This document shows positions 45,913-58,090 of a stretch of 64,000 bases of DNA, one piece after another. The first letter of the stretch is position 1; each line of letters opens with the position of its first letter. The translations under genes and the position numbers were made by a program. The DNA comes from Bryum argenteum (Eukaryota; Streptophyta; Bryopsida; Bryales; Bryaceae): positions 9,273,495-9,337,494 of the forward strand of contig CM073328.1 in NCBI GenBank assembly GCA_037043015.1, in the 5' to 3' direction. The notes under the pieces were generated by a model, which saw only the letters and a list, made by a program, of their open reading frames with translations, searched no databases and was not told the DNA's origin.

Positions 45913-46545
45913 TCATTGTGAGAGAAAGTGATATTTTTCTCGCTACATTCAGCGAGCCTTGTCCTTTTTGGCGATTACGTTATAAATGCAATTCGGGATT
46001 GAAAGAATCTACAACAGACTAGCAATGGGAGTGGCCAAATTTAGACATATTGTGAACCAAGAGTATCTTCAAGTCCACACCCTCTGAAAGCTGTAGTATT
46101 CAGGCTTCAAGTTCACACCTTTCCTCCCTATTATACTTTTCTACTATACGGTATTCCACCTTGCCATATTTCCAACTCCACTCTACCATGGCGACCCCGT
46201 TTAATATTCTTTAGTATATTGTAGAAAAAAACCACTTTTTATGGAGGTAATTCTTATTTTAAAAAATTATAAAAAAATTATAGAAAAAAAAGCTATAAAG
46301 AGTCAATTAAAAAAATTTGTAACCCTTCTTAAAGAGTCACCTCATGTTTAAATAATTGGGAGGCACATTGGCATGGGTATGGGTTGGGTGGGTTGCAAAG
46401 TAGCAAGGCTTGGAGAAACACCACCTTTTGTGATTTGAAAGCACATGTTTAGGAGGTTGTCAGATAAGTTGTTGGTCCGTTGGGAAGTGATATTGACCCT
46501 TCAAGAGTTGCTCGACTGTTGGAAGGGTACTCTCTATTGATCCGA
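45913..46545. other. Intergenic DNA
   Basis: No gene seen. An A-rich stretch lies at 46220-46320. Confidence 0.45.
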
Positions 46546-46684
46546 CTTCCATACTTCCAGTCCCAGTCCCATGTTGGTCCTACTTCCATACTTCCAATCC
46601 AAGTTCCAACTGTTGGTCCTACTTCCATACTTCCAATCCAAATTCCAACTGTTGGTCCTACTTCCGTACTTCCAGTCCAAGTCC
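46546..46684. repeat. 39-bp minisatellite
   Basis: About 3.5 units of the type GTTGGTCCTACTTCCATACT followed by TCCAATCCAAGTTCCAACT. It is open in one frame (GPTSILPIQVPTV repeats), but no start, splice signal or flanking coding sequence supports a gene. Confidence 0.8.
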
Positions 46685-47726
46685 GTTGGGAATGCTCTCA
46701 ATAAGTGAGCTCAAGAAGCATGATTTAAATAAAAATGTAAATATAAAAGGTTTGAAGTTCGAAGTATTTGTGAAGTGGAATTTCAATGATGGGGTTTGAA
46801 GTAGAGGTTCCAAGAACATGAAATTTTTGAAATTAGGTTGCAAATGAAGGTCACAAATATGGATTGATGGATAAATTGGAAGTTATACATTATACATTAT
46901 TTTTCACCTACTAGGATAAGAGGTGGTAGGTGAAAGACCAAAACTTGAGTCCAAGTGCAAGACCAAAACTTGAGACCGAGTCCACATCGATTGGCAATAA
47001 ACCGAGCATGAACCGAAAGTGCATTCATTGCATTCATTGATACTTCACAAGAATTCCGAAGCAAATGGCATCCATAGAATTAAATTGCATGTGCCCAAAG
47101 ATATCCATACATGGTAATGCATAACTCATAATTCAGAACATTTCTGCTGATTTCACCCCACTGAATGGTTACAAGAACCACAAAATCCCACTAAACGTCT
47201 GTTTCAAAGATGGAGACCCGCCCGTACCCAATACAATCAGGTGTTACGCAAATTATACGTTCAATCTCGGCCTTTTTCCTGCGCCTTTTTCCTGCCTAAA
47301 ATCTTAAGAAAAACTATGAGACCCTTTCAGGCTCACCAAGGTAGTGCAACATCGTATACATTTAATATACTCAATGAAGACAAAATGAGTCTCACTTCAC
47401 TTCCAATTAGCCCCAACACAATCGTTTCATACACTTACATTTAGCTGGCAATCCAGCAGTGTAAGTTAGCACATGGTCGGGTTCTCTACAATAATAGCTT
47501 CCGCACTACAAGACTATGACTTCAAGAAAACTCGGCTCCGCAACAAGACATCCACCAACACTCTATCCATCTCCGCTACTTGAAAATTGAGCGTAGACAA
47601 CAATTTCACCGCTTAACAAGTAATCCCGAGCTCATTACAATCCCTCCTAATCGCAAGCAGGGTGGGTATTTTCGTATTTTCCATCATCAATCATCCCCAT
47701 GCCATTTTTATACTACTTACTACTAC
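46685..47726. other. Intergenic DNA
   Basis: No gene seen. From about 47630 the sequence begins to resemble that downstream of TFIIA copy 1 (CAGGGTGGGTAT, then CTCGAACTCCCCAGTTGCC). Confidence 0.45.
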
Positions 47727-50476
47727 TCAAAACTCGAACTCCCCAGTTGCCTGCCAAAAGGGAGAGCACACACTTGCGTCAGAAACATGCACACCATTCT
47801 TAGCATTATAGCAAGTTCGTGACAGAGAATGAGATTCGAGAGTGCCCACCTTTACAAATAAGATGTCACGATTATTCAAATGCATGATGCCATCCTTCAA
47901 CGTGCATTTCCACTTGTTCTTTGACCTCGACACCTGCTCAAAATGACATACGAAATTAGGTGACTTTTGATCACAGATCCAAAAGCTTATTACGCTTGAG
48001 AGTTCGAAGGTCAGCAACACATCCAAGATTTTTGACTGACCTTATCGAACTGAGCAAGCACTAAATGGCTGGTGGCCGGTTCGTCGTCACCGTGGTCATT
48101 ATCATCTACGTCATCGTCGTCATCGTCTTCGTTCAGCGGCGGTTCAGAGCCCTCGGACTCTGTTGACTCCACATTTGCTGCTGGAGTCGCAGCGCTCGGT
48201 GCCGGGTTGTCTGCATAACATTACATGCTCCTCCACGTTAATGAACTGCTCACAACTACTAGTGTTCTTTTAGCAAGTGACGATAACCGTTTTATTCAAA
48301 AAGACCGCACTGGAAGAGATTAATCGAAGATCTTAATTCCTGGTACTCACCATCCTCTTCAGGCTCGTTGTAGTCCTCTGCAACAGCCTGAAACAACAAA
48401 AAGAATCTTCAGTCAGGAGACACAGGTCGCATGATGAGGAACTTGAGTGGGCAACCCACAGGATACTCCTCTTCTACTTGCAAGATGATCAAAATCAGGT
48501 ATTTACCTCATCGTACTCGTCATCAATTCCATCCACTTGTGAAATCACTGGCAAACTCTGCGAAGCTTGCGCACGTATCATCTGCTCGATTACAGCATCT
48601 GCATTCTGTCTGTATTGCTGACTGTACTGCACCCACAACCGCAAATCGTCGCTTCGCCCAACACTTCTCTCCATCGCCCATCTTCTAAGTGCTTCAGAAT
48701 TCTGCGCGAAAGAAAGTGTTAGTACCAACCCGGGGTCTAAAGCTCCATTCGTTCCACAAAGAGAAACATTCATCGCGTCCTGGAAAATCGATAAAAAATG
48801 AAGCTCCGGGGCAGGCATGTCACATACAATAACATGTCGGCATCATTTACTTCTGAAAAAAGGTTCAGAGTAATCACCGTCATTTCCGAACTCCCGGCCA
48901 TCGATGCACACATTTCATCATCATCTGCACCATCTCGTTGTGGCATATAGTATCCGGAGCTTACTTCATCATGTTTTCTCTTCCCCGTAGATATTGTGAG
49001 AAAATCCTGTTTAAAGCCACTCACCAACGTTAGGCGATTCTACAGAGATACCCTAACAGATGGTCGAACCATGAAAATGTGAAAGCGAGCCTCAAGTACC
49101 TTGGTGATAGGAGGTGCTGAACCAGGAACCCGTGCTAAACCGTTGTCTCCTTCTCGCTCTTCATAAGCTGAAGCATAAGGAAACAAGATCAACTTCAGCA
49201 AAAAGCAATAGATGAACCAGTTGATAAACAATACTCCTGATTAACAGGTAACGTCATAACAATCAGAATCTGATACATTAGGTGATCAAATCCTGGAAGT
49301 ACCTCGCTTTTGAAACCCTGGATTAGAGCAGCTACAGCCTTAACCAGTTACAAATTCGGAAAGAAATTGCAAGTGTGAACTTCCACTCCATAAAAACGGT
49401 CAAGTTGTAATTGAGACCCTCACTGAAAGCACATCAACTCACTTTCATTCATATTGAGTTCAACGCCACGATGTTTATTATTATTCATCCAGGATGCTGG
49501 CTGTTGCTGAAACATCAACACAAATCAAGATGTTATATGCCTTGACACTGTAGAGCTACGAAAACAGAAGTAATGCACCGTAGCATACAATGAGTCTGGC
49601 AAGTACATCAGGAGTCTAATCGACGGTAACCTGAGAACACTTCAAAATCAGAAGAAACAGCCATAATGATTAGAAGCAAACAATGTGCTGTGCATAACAC
49701 ACAAATGCTGTAAATTGTACCATGTAAGTACTGGGTGCTCCATTTCCCATTCGAGGAGCATGATGATGCCCAGAGTTGAGCTGCAACGACTCCTCACTGG
49801 GGCCTGGAGGCATGTACTGGAACATCACAGGCTCCCGAGAACTGGTCGACCCTCCCACCTGCCAATGTCATCATATCATCATGTGCCAAAGCTCAACTCT
49901 GTCAATGTAACTATGCTTTTACATTGATCCCGGTTGTGTCTCCACACACAATGCTTACACATAACCAAGCACCAGCCATACCCGAGAGAATGCCATGTTG
50001 CTGGATGGACCGTCGTACTCATCCGCCACATAAGGCTCATTCAGGTCGTGCACGGGAGTAGCCACTGCTTGAGAAATGGGCTTGGCCACTAGATTTCCAG
50101 GCACCTCGTGAGCGGAAGACTCCGGAATGGCACCTGAATGCACCAACTTCAGCTCCCAAAGCTGCTCAAACACACACACGCCAATCAACACATCACTCCT
50201 CACATTCGTGTCCACAACAAAGTCCGCCATATGCACAACAACACCCTAAAAAGTCAAAGAAACAAAGTTTTAGATTATTCCAAATGACTAGGTTACAACA
50301 AAAGGAGAATGCCATTCTCTTACCGATTGGAGCTCATTAAGCACATTATCATCGACTCCTTCACTCTGGAAGTCAGTGCGGACATTGTTGATCACATCCT
50401 CAACGACGTAGAGATACACATTGGATAAGCTCATTGCCATCTCCTTCTCCTTCGCCTGTTGCTTCGAGTTCGCCAT
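47727..50476 (-). CDS. TFIIA large subunit (alpha/beta precursor), copy 2
   Basis: Eleven exons match copy 1 one for one and join in phase to 413 residues: 50324-50476, 49982-50161, 49721-49858, 49443-49506, 49100-49167, 48878-49006, 48507-48701, 48351-48387, 48041-48210, 47850-47933, 47727-47750. Exons 1, 3, 6, 8, 9, 10 and 11 have the same lengths as in copy 1. Exon 7 is 12 bp longer (WVQYSQQYRQNADA against WVQHRQNADA) and exons 2, 4 and 5 differ by 3-6 bp. The N- and C-terminal conserved domains are intact (LSNVYLYVVEDVINNVRTDF and KDGIMHLNNRDILFVK, then ATGEFEF). Both copies look functional. Introns are recognisably related but diverged, so the duplication is not recent. Confidence 0.92.
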
Positions 50477-53384
50477 CTTGGGGTTAACTCCAAAGATACA
50501 CACTCTGCCGAACTGAATGCTCCACCAAAGAATGATGCAAGATGATGCGGTCCTTGATGCAGGATGATGCGGTACTCCTTTGAAATTAGAAAAATGCTAA
50601 AAGAACCAACAAGAAACTAAATATACATAGGAATTCTCTGCAAGGCGAAATCTCTTCTCCGAACTTGTGAAATACCTGCAAGCGATCTCCAAAAAATTAG
50701 GAAAATCATCCCACTGCAATTTCAGTACCTCCTCGTCTCTCCATTCTTTCACATGCAATGAAGCATCTAGAGAAGACTATACATCAACCTCTTAAGACTT
50801 AAAACCAAGCAACCATCATCACCATGTCACTATAAGCCTCACTCATTCTCGTTCATACCGATGAAAAAATCTAAAAAACTTGACACCCAATCAATAACAC
50901 AAAACCCTCAATCGACCAGCATTCCCTCCAATCGAAAAGGCAATGCCAGCCTACCTCCAGCAATCTAAAGAGCGCATGGTTGGTCTGAAAGCAAAGTCAG
51001 ACCTACAGAATTGGAATACAGAGCACAACAAAAGAAGACTTACTGGCTTAAAACCCCACCACCGACATCGCAATCCAGCAGAACCCCAACAGAGTTCGGT
51101 GATTCTGGAGAGCTCCGGAAGAGCAAAGCGCGAGGTGGGTAGTGTTGGTGGGGATGTTGATGGGTTGGCAAAAGCAATTGGTGCTCGCAAGGAATAAGGA
51201 GGATATTGAATGTTGGAGCTGTGCGCGTAAGAGTGAGGAATTGCTTGCTTGCTTGCTTGGTTCTTCCACAGAATACGGGATGTGTGTGATTGTGTGTGGA
51301 GAAAAAGGGGGTTCGGCGATGGCGGAAACTCTTGCAACTGCGACGCTGTGGAGAGAGCTTATGTACTCTCCCCCGAGGGAGACGAAGCCATTTATCCCTT
51401 CCTGGCTCCGGGCAGATGGGTCTACCCTCTTCCACTTGCAGTTTGACCCGTGCCCTGGTTTGGGCAGCTGTGCAAAAACATTTGTGCCTCTAGAAAACGG
51501 AAAGTCCTCTGTTGGAAGTGGAACTGGAAAGACCCCCTTTCTGTTTGTTCCCTTGAAGTTCCCCATCGGTTCTATGGAGGCATGATCTTTGTTCTTAGGT
51601 TATACAATAGAAAGGTACTCCATATAGTCACAGCTTGATTAATTAGTAAATCATACAAATCATAGCAATTTCTAAGGGACTTTTACACACGGCGTTCATG
51701 AGGCTGAATGAGGCCAAAAATCCTTTTGTGTGATTGGCCCATACAAGATATTTTAAGAAATAACTACATCACATTTGCCCTCCTTGGGACACATGAAAGG
51801 CTTGACTCTCAATGTGAGGCGGAGCTCTTTTAGAGGTGTTGGTTGGGTAATAGATTGGAGAAAGAGCGGTGCACCTTGTGATGATGATAATTTTTGAATG
51901 AATGTGGTCTAATTTATGGTTAACTGATAGATTGGAGAAAAAGCGGTTGAGTGATAAATTCGAGAAAGAGGGATGTACCTTGATGGTGGTAATATTTGAA
52001 TAAACTTAATTCAAGTGTGGATGATTAATAAATTGAAGAAGGGACAGTTAAGTGATTCAGAAGAGAGAGTAACCCTTATGATGATTGTGATCGTTAAATG
52101 ACAGTCCATCTTAAAAGCTTCCAGAAGCTTGTAAAAATTGATTGGTTCAACTTCAAACATAGTTGCCTAATAGCATTACATCTAGAATTATTCTAGAAGC
52201 TCAATATTTCTTCACTTTGAATCCTTCTAAAAATTAAATTAAGCTGATTGGTTTAACTTCATTGGAAGTCCTCAATTCTTATCACATATGAATTTTTTTT
52301 GAAAGCCTAATAACATCACTTTCAGAAGGAGCCTTCCAGAAGCTCATTGAGCTTATATTGTCTACATTTGAAGTAAGTTGCTTATGAACATCATTTTTGA
52401 ATCTTAAAAACTCAACAATTGTTTAATCTAACTTCAAACTTAAGTTGTCTAATAATACCATAAGGAGATCCTTCTAAAAAAAACTAAGATAATTGTGAAT
52501 CATGGAATATATTTTTTCGTTAGGGAAGAATTTGAGGGTGACAAAGTATTATGATTGAACCATATGGTGAGGTCCAAGGTCCAAAATGAATTTATCATCA
52601 ACTTCCAAAATAACATTGCAGGCATTTATCAACTCAACAAATAGAAAAAGATCTCTAGGGGTTGAACAATACGTAGAGTTTACAATGGTATTTATGCATA
52701 ACACTCCTCACAAAATGTTACTTGTGCATTAATGCCATGTTAGACTCCTTTCTAACTTGGGTTTTTGTATTGATCCTAACATTGATACTTGGACTACGTC
52801 CTTGTAACCTTGGCCCATGAGCACAAAAATAATCCTTGGCATAAGGTGCAAACCTCCACTTTATTGAGTGTATCTCCTTCTTTAATAAGAGTCTAAATTA
52901 AGCACAATTTTTTACATCATAAATAGAATATTAAAAATATAACCTCAATTTTCGCTAAGATATAATTTAGTGAAAATTTGTGGTTTTTGGAATTTAATTA
53001 ATTTTTGAAAGTATTCTTATAATATGTGAGGATATACAGTATTTTTTATTGAGTTTCAGCATGATTGTCGTAATATTGTTTTAAACCTTGACGGTGAATT
53101 CTCTATAGTAAGGAAGTGTGAAGCATGATTGGTCTTGTTGAAGAGATATTAGAAAACGTTATGTTGTGTAAAACATTTAACTTCATAGTGCCCTTTAAGA
53201 GTCAACATGATCAACATGATTAAAGTGTAAATTGTGAGAGTTTGGCTTTGTGCAACTAGAGGGGTTAAAAAAACCTCCACTATAATGCCAAACCCAACTA
53301 ACCATGTATGCAAAATAAAGCTCACAACTCAACACACAATCTCTCGTTTGCAACTTTCTTCCGAATTAAGACATTTCCAATGGA
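50477..53384. other. Promoter of TFIIA copy 2 and intergenic DNA
   Basis: From 50477 to about 51590 lies the upstream region of copy 2 (TCCCCCGAGGGAGACGAAGC at about 51369). Overlapping frames of 130-170 codons here lack motifs. From 51600 the DNA is AT-rich without a gene. CAGAAGCT phrases recur at 52110-52350. Confidence 0.45.
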
Positions 53385-53660
53385 TTGGCTAAAAAAGTCA
53401 TTAAATGTAGTCAAGGGGAAGGGGTTGCTAATTGACCCTTCTACAACTTCTACATGGACAAATCTGCTAAATGACTTTGCTGTATTCCGCCCTCTAGCAT
53501 ACTATGACAAAATTCAAAGTACTTTTAAGTTCAAAAGTTTGAAAACTTAGAGGTTTTCCCAAAAAGGAGGGATAAAATCTCCCAAAAGTCTAGCTAACCA
53601 AAAGTATACTACGGTTGAGTAAGAGTTGGTTGGATAGTTGGGCTGAGGCGGGTCACTACC
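53385..53660 (+). repeat. Dispersed repeat, copy B
   Basis: Direct-orientation, diverged copy of 45185-45545. The following phrase GTCACTACCTTCGGCAAG may be the remnant of an attached SINE. Confidence 0.55.
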
Positions 53661-54466
53661 TTCGGCAAGTCTAAAGCCTCTCTATGGTAGACTGCTAAAT
53701 GTGGTGGGTCGAATAATTACTCGGTTGGGAAAAGAGAATGACCTTTGCATTGCTAAAATGTAACCAATCTCACCCCTTTAGTCGATCAGTTGGGAATAAC
53801 CTTAATACTTGCCTCCTATTGTTGTATTTAGCTATATTTTTGTAAATATGAAATGGTGGATTATTTTGGAACAATCTGTCAACAAAGTGATCCCTTCATT
53901 CCAAGTAAAATATCCATGCTCAACTTCCTAGCTAAATAGGTAGATTAGTGTTAGATACACTAATGTACATAAATATGTTGTAAGATTTTACTGTCGGTCA
54001 ATATTTTTACCCTCTGTATTGGCCAAGTTGGGGATCCTTTCATAGTACAGGAATCAATGCTCTTGGTAATTTTTTTTCTCAGAAGTAAAAACTTAAAAGT
54101 ATTTTCAAATCTTCTAAAAATCTAACACTAATCTACCTATTTAGTGTAGCGGTTTTGTGGAAGCACCCACGCAGGGGCACCGACCCACTGCCACCTGCTG
54201 ATTGCCAGCAGATTGCACTCTTTTGGGTCACCGCGATCGAATGCAGTTTGCAGCTGCAATGATTGTCCCATTCAGCTCCGACTTGAAGAATTTCTCTTAA
54301 AAACATCCCGAAAATCAATTTTTGTCGAGCTTTGCGCAGCATTTCTTAGGTTTTATCGTCATCATCTTGGTCCGCTCTTCTCTCGACACTGGGCTCTTGC
54401 CCTTTGAGGATGGGATTTTTCTGAAGAAGGAGTGGGGTATCGTCCAATTTTGGCAGAGACGGAAAG
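53661..54466. other. Intergenic DNA and leader of the ACD11-like gene
   Basis: No gene seen. GC content rises from about 54150, consistent with promoter and 5' leader. Confidence 0.45.
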
Positions 54467-55811
54467 ATGGAAGGCGATCGGCCATTGTTCGCAATTGCCA
54501 AGTCGTGGAAAGGGCTGCAAGGGGAGCTCGGCAGCGAAGTGCAGGTGCTGCGTGTGGACTCCTTCTCTCACGCTTGCTCGCTCATCTCACCTCTCTTCGG
54601 CTGCCTTGGCGTCGCCTTCAAGTTCGCCGAAAAGGACTATGTCTCTAAAGTAAGCTACATTTCTTGGTTGGATTGTGATTGCAATTTGATGTTGAGGTGA
54701 TGTACATTCTTAGAAGAAGCAGGGTTTTTAAGTGTCGTGTGATTTATTGTGCTTTTGAGGGTGCAGGTTCGCGATCTAAGTGCAGCAGCGAAGGATTACG
54801 CTACACTGCCGGCCATGGTGGATGGAGACATTCGAAACAATACAGTACGAAATGGTGGGAGCCATACTCGGAATCTGCTCCGTGTGCTGCGTGGAGTGGA
54901 CATGGTGAAAGTCTTGTTTGAGCATATTCTTGTCACTGAGTAAGTCTTGATGCACTTTGTAGGGTTTCTTCTTTTCAAGAAATAATCATCGAAACGTCAG
55001 AAGATGTAGTATGCTAAAGTTCTGAAGCTTTTCGTCAGTGTATTTTATCTTATTCAAGATTGTTAACTGGCAATATAATCGTCCTCGCTTCATGATAAAC
55101 TGATTTCTTCGGGGTTAGGTTATGTGTTCAAGGTTCCATTTATATGAATTTTTATCTCATGGACTTGAGGTCTCATGTGAAGAAAGGTCACTATATTTAG
55201 TGTCTCAGGAGATGCTTGAAATGTGTGGAAATTGTGAGCAGAGGGAACTCGTTGAAGGAGCCCGCATCGAAAGCGTACGAGCAAGTGTTTGCGCCGCACC
55301 ATGGGTGGACCATCCGCAAGGCTGTCGGTGCAGGAATGTTCATGTTGCCTACTAAATCCCAGTTTCTGAAGAAATTGCACGAAGAAGGTATCTACTCTCA
55401 TCGTGTGCTTTTAGGATGTTGCACTCACAGTCCCAATCACATGCCTTTAAAGACGGGAGCTACATCTTTCGGAAAGAAACTACCTTCATCCCGTTTGCCC
55501 ATGTATCTCGTATACAAATAATGCGAGCAAGCATGGTGCATATGTGGTCTGAGAATATGGTATGTCGTCTGAATATATGGGACAATTAGACCCCAAGTGC
55601 CACAGTAGACGCGAGCGTGAATGTTCTGGTGATGCTCAATTTCAACTTACAAATTCTACGTTTAGTAATTTGCTAATTACTTGTTGTTTCCTTGCTGTTG
55701 GCAGAGGGCTCAGCAAGAGAAAATATTCAAGAATTTGTGAAATCCGCTGGTCCGGTTGTGCAATACGTGAACGACATGTATAATGACAAGGAGCTTGGCA
55801 CTGACTGGTAA
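54467..55811 (+). CDS. ACD11-like glycolipid transfer protein (GLTP domain)
   Basis: Four exons (54467-54649, 54767-54939, 55242-55387, 55705-55811) join in phase to 202 residues, the size of plant ACD11. The single GLTP domain covers almost the whole protein. Key segments are LFGCLGVAFKFAEKDYVSKV, GGSHTRNLLRVLRGVDMVKV with the headgroup-binding arginines, and YEQVFAPHHGWTIRKAVGAG with the conserved His. The C-terminus reads VQYVNDMYNDKELGTDW. In the family this fold carries single ceramide-1-phosphate or glycolipid molecules between membranes; in plants ACD11 limits cell death. The protein is soluble, with no signal peptide. Junctions restore EGNSLKEPASKAYE and EEGSARENIQEF without loss. Confidence 0.92.
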
Positions 55812-57202
55812 GCAGCAGCCGGTGTCTGCTGTAAAGCATCGCTTGCACGATGAGGGTCATTTTAGCTCAAAGCTGATGAGGTAGGCAACGAGATCAAGTT
55901 CTCTCTTGCTTGAAGGTGATGACTCTCTCCAATTCGGCTTATAAGCCGTGGAGCGCAGAATTTTTATCACCGTGTGCCGTTACTCATTCAGCACATTCAA
56001 AGAAGACACACTGTATCCAGGAACATGAAATAGTATCTTCTCTGACTAGACGAGATTTTGTATGCTCATGTGAACCCATTCGAGTGGCTTTCAGCTACTG
56101 AGCGTGTTCAATGTGATTCTTTTCCTGTCCATCAGGAGGATAAGCACGAACTTAACATTTTTCTACCTGGAAAGGTTTGGAGTAACTTCACTAGTAGTAA
56201 TGTCGTTCTTCAATAGCGTGAACATCGTCAGAATATTGGATGCTGATCATGTACTTGAGTAATACATCTGTTGAAATTGCAATTTCAAAATTCGTAGAGC
56301 CTCGGCACATGGAGTGTCTCGAGCATCGAAGTCATGTTTATGAAGTTGGTGTGATTTTCTCTGTTGGCTCTGGATTCTTTACAAAGTTTCTTACGATTCA
56401 GAATCGTCACTCGCTCTCTTCTGGATTTGTTGCTGCTATTATTTCCAGGTTTGCAGGGGGCGATTCTAGTGTACAAGTTGCCTGCTGAGACATTTAAAGG
56501 TTGAGCATGCTGATCGCAGTTTCTATATTTCATAAGGAGAAGCGATAAGTCAACCATCGCAGGGTAACGTTCTTGTCATTTTAATAAGCTGCGAATTCAA
56601 TGTTCCATTACGATGAAATGAGTTATCTGAAAAAATGTGTGAAAAGTTTGCCATATTTCCGGCTTCGGGTATGTCAAAATATTATATTCATTGATCTACA
56701 CCACATTTCTCCTGCAGCGTATGAACTACTAGTTCTGAGTCGCAAAATCATCTTATCAGCAGCATGTACTTGATAGAAGATGGGCGTACATGTCCATGAC
56801 CTTTCCGCAGAACAATTGAAACTGCGCTGGTTACTGCAACAGTCTGGAGACAATTACATACAAAACACCCACATGCCAACACCCACTGCACAAACATGAT
56901 AAGATAATTGACAGAAATGTATACTCACAAGAGGGATGATGAAAATTCTTGCAACCGGTACTGAAGTTTTATTGCAATTTGTAAGAATAAATCCAGTAGA
57001 ATGAGCTGGTTCAATGTGGGTTTGATGAAATGTAAGAAAAAGAAAATAAAAGTCATATAAGCACAGGAAGCAGAAAATGGACGGCTTCTAAAGAAGCTCA
57101 GAACACTCTGCAACCGGCTTCTACCCGCTTCTCATGGACGGACGGCATCAACTGAATCGTCGCGGACCATGGAGCGTCATCGTCAACGAAAGAAGTCACC
57201 GA
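55812..57202. other. Intergenic DNA
   Basis: No gene seen. The right part will hold the 3' untranslated region of the - strand expansin gene. Confidence 0.45.
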
Positions 57203-58090
57203 TCATCTGAACTGGGCGCCCTCCCACGTTTGGCCGAACTTCCATCCGTTTCGAACGCAGTTGCGAGTTGTCAACGTCCGACCATCACTTGTTGTGATCA
57301 TGAACGACAAAGAACCGCTCAGCTTCGTCTGCACCGTCCACAGTGCGCCCCAGTTCCGGTACATATTGTACCACCTCCCGTATCCAGCGCTAATCTTCAC
57401 TGCCCTCACGTCGCCGGCTCCACCCACGTTGTGAATCAACACCATCAAGAACCACGGGTTGCCACCGATAGTGAACCGGATTCCACCGCGCTTCGCGCAC
57501 TTCACCCTACACACACACCAAAAACAAACGTCAGATACCCGAACACATCGTGGAGTCACTCATTCAGGAGTAAGAGAATGTCAGACACTCATGCATTTCG
57601 GAAGCCGCACATTCATGAGCAAGGGAACGTGAAGGGGAGCTTACTTTCGGTAGAATACGGGTGCGACTCCACCTTCTCTTCTGGCGAGAGTCAGGAAAGC
57701 AGGCATTGTCAAGTCGAAGTGGGATCTAGGAGGGTCGCACCATCCTCCCTCGGAACCGGAAGGACACAAGTTCGTGGCCGTGATGGTGATGGTTCTGTAG
57801 GTGTTGTAGCACCATTGTCTCGCAGTGCGAGTGGCGCGAACTGGAGCGCATCTGATCTGGTAGCACGCACCGCAAGCAGCACCACCTTGAAACAACGGAG
57901 CGCTCAACGCCGCAGTCCATGAGCCGTATCCGAGCGCGTAAGTGTTCTGGTACCCGCACGCGCCTGCCTGTGTCCCTGATCCACCCGGTCCACCGTAGAA
58001 TGTAACGTGGGCATCTCTCCAGCCCCAGGGCGCTCCTGACGCCAACACCGGCAGCAGGATCAGCAACGCCGCAACCAATTGGGTCTTCAT
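57203..58090 (-). CDS. Alpha-expansin, copy 1 (reverse strand)
   Basis: Two exons (57645-58090 and 57203-57506) joined over a 138-bp intron give 249 residues. I chose the Met of MKTQLVAALLILLPVLASG because it starts a typical signal peptide; an upstream in-frame Met at 58141 is less likely. The mature protein begins APWGWRDAHVTFYGG. Domain 1 is the GH45-like barrel with ACGYQNTYALGYGSWTAALS, GAACGACYQIRC and the HFD motif in SHFDLTMPAFLTLA. Domain 2 is the beta-sandwich with IRFTIGGNPWFLMVLIHNVG and the ending FGQTWEGAQFR. Expansins loosen plant cell walls non-hydrolytically at acidic pH after secretion. From mature residue 6 to the end the DNA is almost identical to copy 2, intron included. 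Confidence 0.93.
57206..58012 (-). repeat. Inverted repeat arm covering expansin copy 1
   Basis: About 807 bp pairing with 59823-60629 in reverse. I found two mismatches: the Phe/Tyr codon near the stop and one silent change (CGA/CGC). The 138-bp introns are identical. Confidence 0.88.

Noticed and set aside
46480..46704. Small protein with GPTSILPIQVPTV repeats
   Set aside because: The frame is only the translation of a 39-bp minisatellite with no gene signals.
51040..51590. Overlapping frames of 130-170 codons on both strands
   Set aside because: They lie in the upstream region of TFIIA copy 2, conflict with each other and show no motif.
57134..57922. 262-codon open frame antisense to expansin copy 1, and the equivalent at 59913-60674
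   Set aside because: It runs through exon, intron and exon of a clear gene on the other strand and has no motif.
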